DNA of 64,000 nucleotides from Nectonema munidae. Lineage: Eukaryota > Nematomorpha > Nectonematoida > Nectonematidae. The notes beneath the pieces were generated by a model, which searched no databases, had not been told where the DNA came from, and saw only the letters and a program-made list of their open reading frames with translations. Location: assembly GCA_030549495.1 (NCBI GenBank), contig JAUIRK010001036.1, positions 64,501 through 128,500 of the forward strand, read 5' to 3'. Positions 60,501-64,000 of this stretch are shown here, piece after piece. The position numbers and the translations under genes were made by a program. Numbering within the stretch: position 1 is the stretch's first letter; each line of letters starts with the position of its first letter.

Positions 60501-61932
60501 ATATTTTTTGTTTAATTTTATTGTGATTAAATTAAAATTTATACAGTTTATCACTACAAAGAATAATTATGATTGTAATTAGTAAACATGCAATCCCACG
60601 TATATATTTTTACTTAGCTTAGCAATTCCCTAGTTGGCTGTTTAACAAGCCTATAACTTATGGCTGTTTAACAATTCGACGAATCGTCCAGCGCAAAAAT
60701 GCCCCGGGACGAAATGTTAGGTCACGCACTACTACATTAGTTTATGTTTTCTTGTTCGCTGTAAATATACATTGCTTGCTGGTTCAAGGCGTGATGTATT
60801 TTAAAAGTTGCGTTGCTGTATAGGGCCTGAGAGCACAGGTAGTTTTTTGATTTAAAAATTTTAATGAATCTTTTAAAAATATTTACAAAGTTTGACATGA
60901 AAATTTTTAAAAAGCGGTTTTTCTAAACTAAGTAACTAGAAAGCATAGTACATTCCAAATTTAACGCCATATTTCCTTGAAAGCAGACTTTTTGTTGAAA
61001 CTATGAGATAAATGCTGAGGTATCATCAAGTCTTTTATAAATGCGTAAAAATATTCCAAAATGTCACTTTTGTTTATGAAATCTTTAAAAGAAAGAGTCG
61101 ACGAAGTTGTGATGTTTGCACAATTTTATCCAACGTGTATACTTACTTTCTTTGTATTTGTTTGACCGCATAGATACGAAGCCAAGTTGTTGAAAAGATA
61201 GTATTTTATATATCAAAGTAATTGTCAACAAGTGCTTAAACTACTTTCGTATATGTTAAAAAAATGACTCTAACTTTTCCTTACCTGTAAAAACACATTT
61301 AAAACATTTTTGTGTTAGCTTCCTGCGTTTATTTTTCGTGATAATAGAAAACATGATATACTTTATTAATAATTTTTTGCACCGTTTTTATATTTTTTCT
61401 ATTTATTGGAAAGATCTTTTTACCTCTTGTTTTTATACACTATTTTCATTCTTTATGGATGCAAATTTAAATTAAACTACATTTTGCTTAATTATAAAAT
61501 TATTTGTTATAAATAAAAGTGAATATAATTCTTTGATTTAAACATTTGGAGAGTTGAAACTTGAAATATTTTAACCAATTTAAACAATGTTAGTTCATCA
61601 TTGCTTATCTTCTTGCTACTTTTCTTATTTGTGCTACTTTTTCATTCATCCTTCTCAAAGATTTATATTAATTCTGAAATGAAACACTATCTTAAATATT
61701 GATTGATTTTCTTGCATTTCATTGATTAGTGTTATCAACTACACGCATAAATTCACAATGCCAAAACGAATTAATAATAGATTTTATCTTTATTTTCCCT
61801 AACGTAATATTTTTGAGATTGAATAAGATATAAAAGGGGTTAAAATGAAAAAGTAATAAAATTATAAACACAAATGCTTTAAGCAATTAAAATACATTTG
61901 GTATTTTACTTTTTTTTTTTGGACTTTTTTAG
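60501..61932. other. Non-coding, presumed intron or spacer
   Basis: AT-rich. TTGGCTGTTTAACAAGCC at about 60,633 and TATGGCTGTTTAACAATTC at about 60,658 are direct repeats, possibly the Tigger end. Nothing else recognised. Confidence 0.4.
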
Positions 61933-63580
61933 GCCAAAAATGGATTTGGAATAGATCGGCATCTCTTTGCTCTTCAAATTCTCGCCTCAGAAATCGAACA
62001 CAAATCAATTAAATCTTTGGAACCATTTCTTGTAACCAATTTTTTCAATGATCCCGCATTTAGGCGTTCTCAAACATTTAACTTATCAACGAGTCAGGTT
62101 AGAATCATTTCTTCTTAAATTATATTAACTAACGTTTTAAAAACTAATTAATTAATTAACTAAGATATGTAATTGGGTAATCTAGTAATAAACTATTTAA
62201 CTATTTTAACCATGTACTAACATAGACAAGTAACCTATAAAAAATCAAAGAACTATCGCTCTAACTAACTTAACTAGTTCAGAGTATTTAAATGATCAGA
62301 AACATCTCCATTATTTAACCCTTTCAGGCATTGGTTTTCTATCGTGCATCGTTCTCCCTGAATATATCGTTGGCTCCCGTTACTTTTAGAATAGAAAGAT
62401 AAACTTAGTCTATCTAATCAATTTTATCAAATTATGCATATACGATACTAAAAGTAACGGCAGCCAACGATATATTTATAAAGAATAAATATTTTTTGTT
62501 TTTTTAAAGAATATTTTTCGATTCTTTGATTAGAGAATTTTAGTTTGTTTATTTGATAAATATATTATTTAAAATCGTGCAAATTGCAAAATATAGTTAA
62601 TAACCTTTGAAACATCGTCTCCTCCAATGAAGTATATCAAATCTTACATCTAGCAAAATATAAACAGAAAGTTGAACATTCTCTCCCTAGTCATTTGTAT
62701 ATGGAATAGAAATTATCGTAGTATACAGGTTACCATCGTAGTATAGAGGTTGGAGATAATAATCAAGTTGTCTACCCACGTTCAACGGTACGTACAAGTT
62801 ATGAGATATTTAAATATAAAAATCGTAAAATGCTAAAAAGTATACTTAAAATAAAAATTTTCAAAAAATATTTTGCAAACATATTGAAAGCACGATTTTA
62901 CCCTTTTTTTTTGAAAATTTTTACTTATTTGTTTGAAGAAAAAATTTAACTGTTTTTCATTATTTCATTTTCATGATATATATATATATATATATCATTT
63001 GAATGTTTATCGTTTGCTGTATACGCTAAAATAATTTATTTTTGCAAAAGCTCTAAATTTTAGTAAAAAAAAGTTACCGCTTTTTAAGACAAGCATAAGT
63101 TTTCAACATGTTTAGATAGGTTCATTATGTTGCTTACCACAAATTTTATTGACACTTTCAGAATTTTTCACCAATTATACTAGTATGAGTATTTCTATTT
63201 GGAGAATTTTCGAGTAACATCCTATCTCGCCTTCCATGCGACCCCTTAATTTTCCCCAATAAGATATTTTTTATCAACTATCATGTGTATAATGCGAGAT
63301 TCTTTAAAATATTAATGAATATATTTTAACATACTTTATATATTAAATGATTTCTTTTATTTTTTAGCTAACTTCTGCTGGTCGGCATTTCATCATGTTT
63401 TTTGGTACATCAAGCGAAAATTGCTACGGCTTCTGTTATTGCGTTCTCTGCTCATCATTTATTTACTCCCTTTCAATCAAATGCAAGGAAGGAGGTTTGA
63501 AGAATTCTAAGATTAAAGAATTCAAAAATTGTTTGGAATGTACTTTTAGGGATGTTTACCGAATTTTGTCAAAAAACTAA
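61933..63580 (+). CDS. Second carnitine acyltransferase C-terminus (two exons): alternative end of CRAT or paralogue tail
   Basis: Exon 10' is 61933-62097 (acceptor TTTTTTAG, donor CAG/GTTAGA; 55 codons). Exon 11' is 63368-63580 (acceptor TATTTTTTAG; 70 residues and stop TAA). Both are open and phase 0, exactly like CRAT exons 10 and 11. Exon 10' reads NGFGIDRHLFALQILAS, keeping the carnitine-binding Arg, then NFFNDPAFRRSQTFNLSTSQ, with an intact STS motif and a longer loop like carnitine octanoyltransferase and CPT. Exon 11' reads HFIMFFGTSSENCYGFCY, keeping the pocket Met but with NCYG instead of DGYG, then a Lys/Cys-rich helical end. Splicing from CRAT exon 9 would give 643 residues. No acyltransferase exons were found between 53.5 and 61.9 kb, which are filled by transposons. 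It could also be a pseudogene remnant. Confidence 0.7.
62314..62341. mobile_element. Half copy of the 30,574 MITE
   Basis: TTTAACCCTTTCAGGCATTG followed by GTTTTCTA matches the terminus of the MITE at 30,574-30,750. The rest is missing. Confidence 0.6.
62361..62476. mobile_element. Short MITE, about 116 bp
   Basis: AATATATCGTTGGCT then CCGTTACTTTTAG is inverted at the right as CTAAAAGTAACGG and AGCCAACGATATATT, nearly perfect over about 29 bp. It lies in the intron between exons 10' and 11'. Confidence 0.8.
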
Positions 63581-64000
63581 AAAAAAGTAAAATCAAATAT
63601 TCACGAAAATGATAAAATATATATCCTAATATAATATATAAAATCTATGTCTCCAACATTCATAACATTACATAATTATATTTTTAAAATTTTTATAAAT
63701 TAATAAAAATATACTCATACTTTTTCTTACTTATATAAAAACTTATATGTCTAAATTGTATAGCTACAATGCTTTAAATTAATCAAAAAATAATTTTAAA
63801 TAAATTGTATTATGTTCAAGTCCAACTCATGGCATCCTTGCCGTGTTTTATGGGGGCGGGGGGAGGGCATCGTCCTTACCCACTGAGAGACCCTAGATTT
63901 CTCCCTATGCTTTACCCCAGATCCTTCCAGTTTTTAGGGCGCTTACAAACAAAGACCAACCCATGTGTCACATTCTTGATTTTGAAGATTGTGTCTATTT
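63581..64000. other. 3' flank, no gene seen
   Basis: AT-rich, with AATAAA-like signals (TTAATAAAAATA near 63,700; AAATAAATTG near 63,800) that could serve the exon pair ending at 63,580. From about 63,840 a GC-richer, G-run-containing stretch looks like the edge of another repeat. Confidence 0.4.

Noticed and set aside
1-64000. LTR retroelements, retrovirus or Polinton remains
   Set aside because: I found no gag, protease, integrase, capsid or envelope-like blocks and no LTR pair; all reverse transcriptase fragments fit LINEs.

Overview
The window is AT-rich, intron-bearing animal DNA crowded with decayed transposons. Long introns, a U-rich GC-AG splice junction, piggyBac, hAT, Tc1-like, Tigger-like, Helitron and LINE remains, tRNA-derived SINEs and an eukaryotic nuclear tRNA-Met gene all say invertebrate nuclear genome. 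My impression from the hAT and LINE protein variants is a crustacean, possibly a copepod such as a sea louse, but nothing here proves the species. I saw no LTR retroelement, Polinton, CRISPR array or bacterial gene.

Two host genes can be read, both on the + strand. (1) About 3.0-9.9 kb: two large exons of an orphan, acidic Glu/Lys-rich protein of about 1,030 residues, with a degenerate tandem repeat of roughly 52-56 residues in the second exon. (2) 29,991-53,461: an essentially complete carnitine O-acetyltransferase gene in 11 exons. All 10 junctions keep frame and the spliced product is 627 residues, the usual size for the family. It has a mitochondrial-type N-terminus, catalytic His-348 in YEHSTAEGPP and a GC-AG second intron.

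The most interesting observation is at 61,933-63,580. A second pair of acyltransferase C-terminal exons lies about 8.5 kb downstream of the normal end. It has intact splice sites, the same phases and open frames. Either exon 9 can be spliced to two alternative C-termini, or this is the tail of a neighbouring paralogue. The two versions differ at the family's STS active-site motif: the proximal exon has Ala-Ser-Asn, the distal one has Ser-Thr-Ser.

Layout: 1-2.4 kb two unrelated satellite arrays with similar (about 145 bp) monomers and a G/C-tract hairpin; 3-9.9 kb gene 1, whose intron holds a LINE tail and a foldback MITE; 11.2-21.4 kb a nest of elements (LINE, piggyBac interrupted by a 3.1-kb hAT with an 8-bp target duplication, an unclassified element and minisatellites); 22-24 kb a 21-bp minisatellite and a Tc1-like remnant; 24.7 kb tRNA-Met; 25-29.5 kb hAT, LINE and a 1.1-kb head-to-head Helitron-like palindrome; 30-53.5 kb the acetyltransferase, with introns loaded by MITEs, Helitron, hAT, piggyBac and LINE copies; 53.8-60.5 kb an antisense pseudogene, a ZBED5-like hAT, a LINE and a Tigger-like fragment; 61.9-63.6 kb the second C-terminal exon pair.
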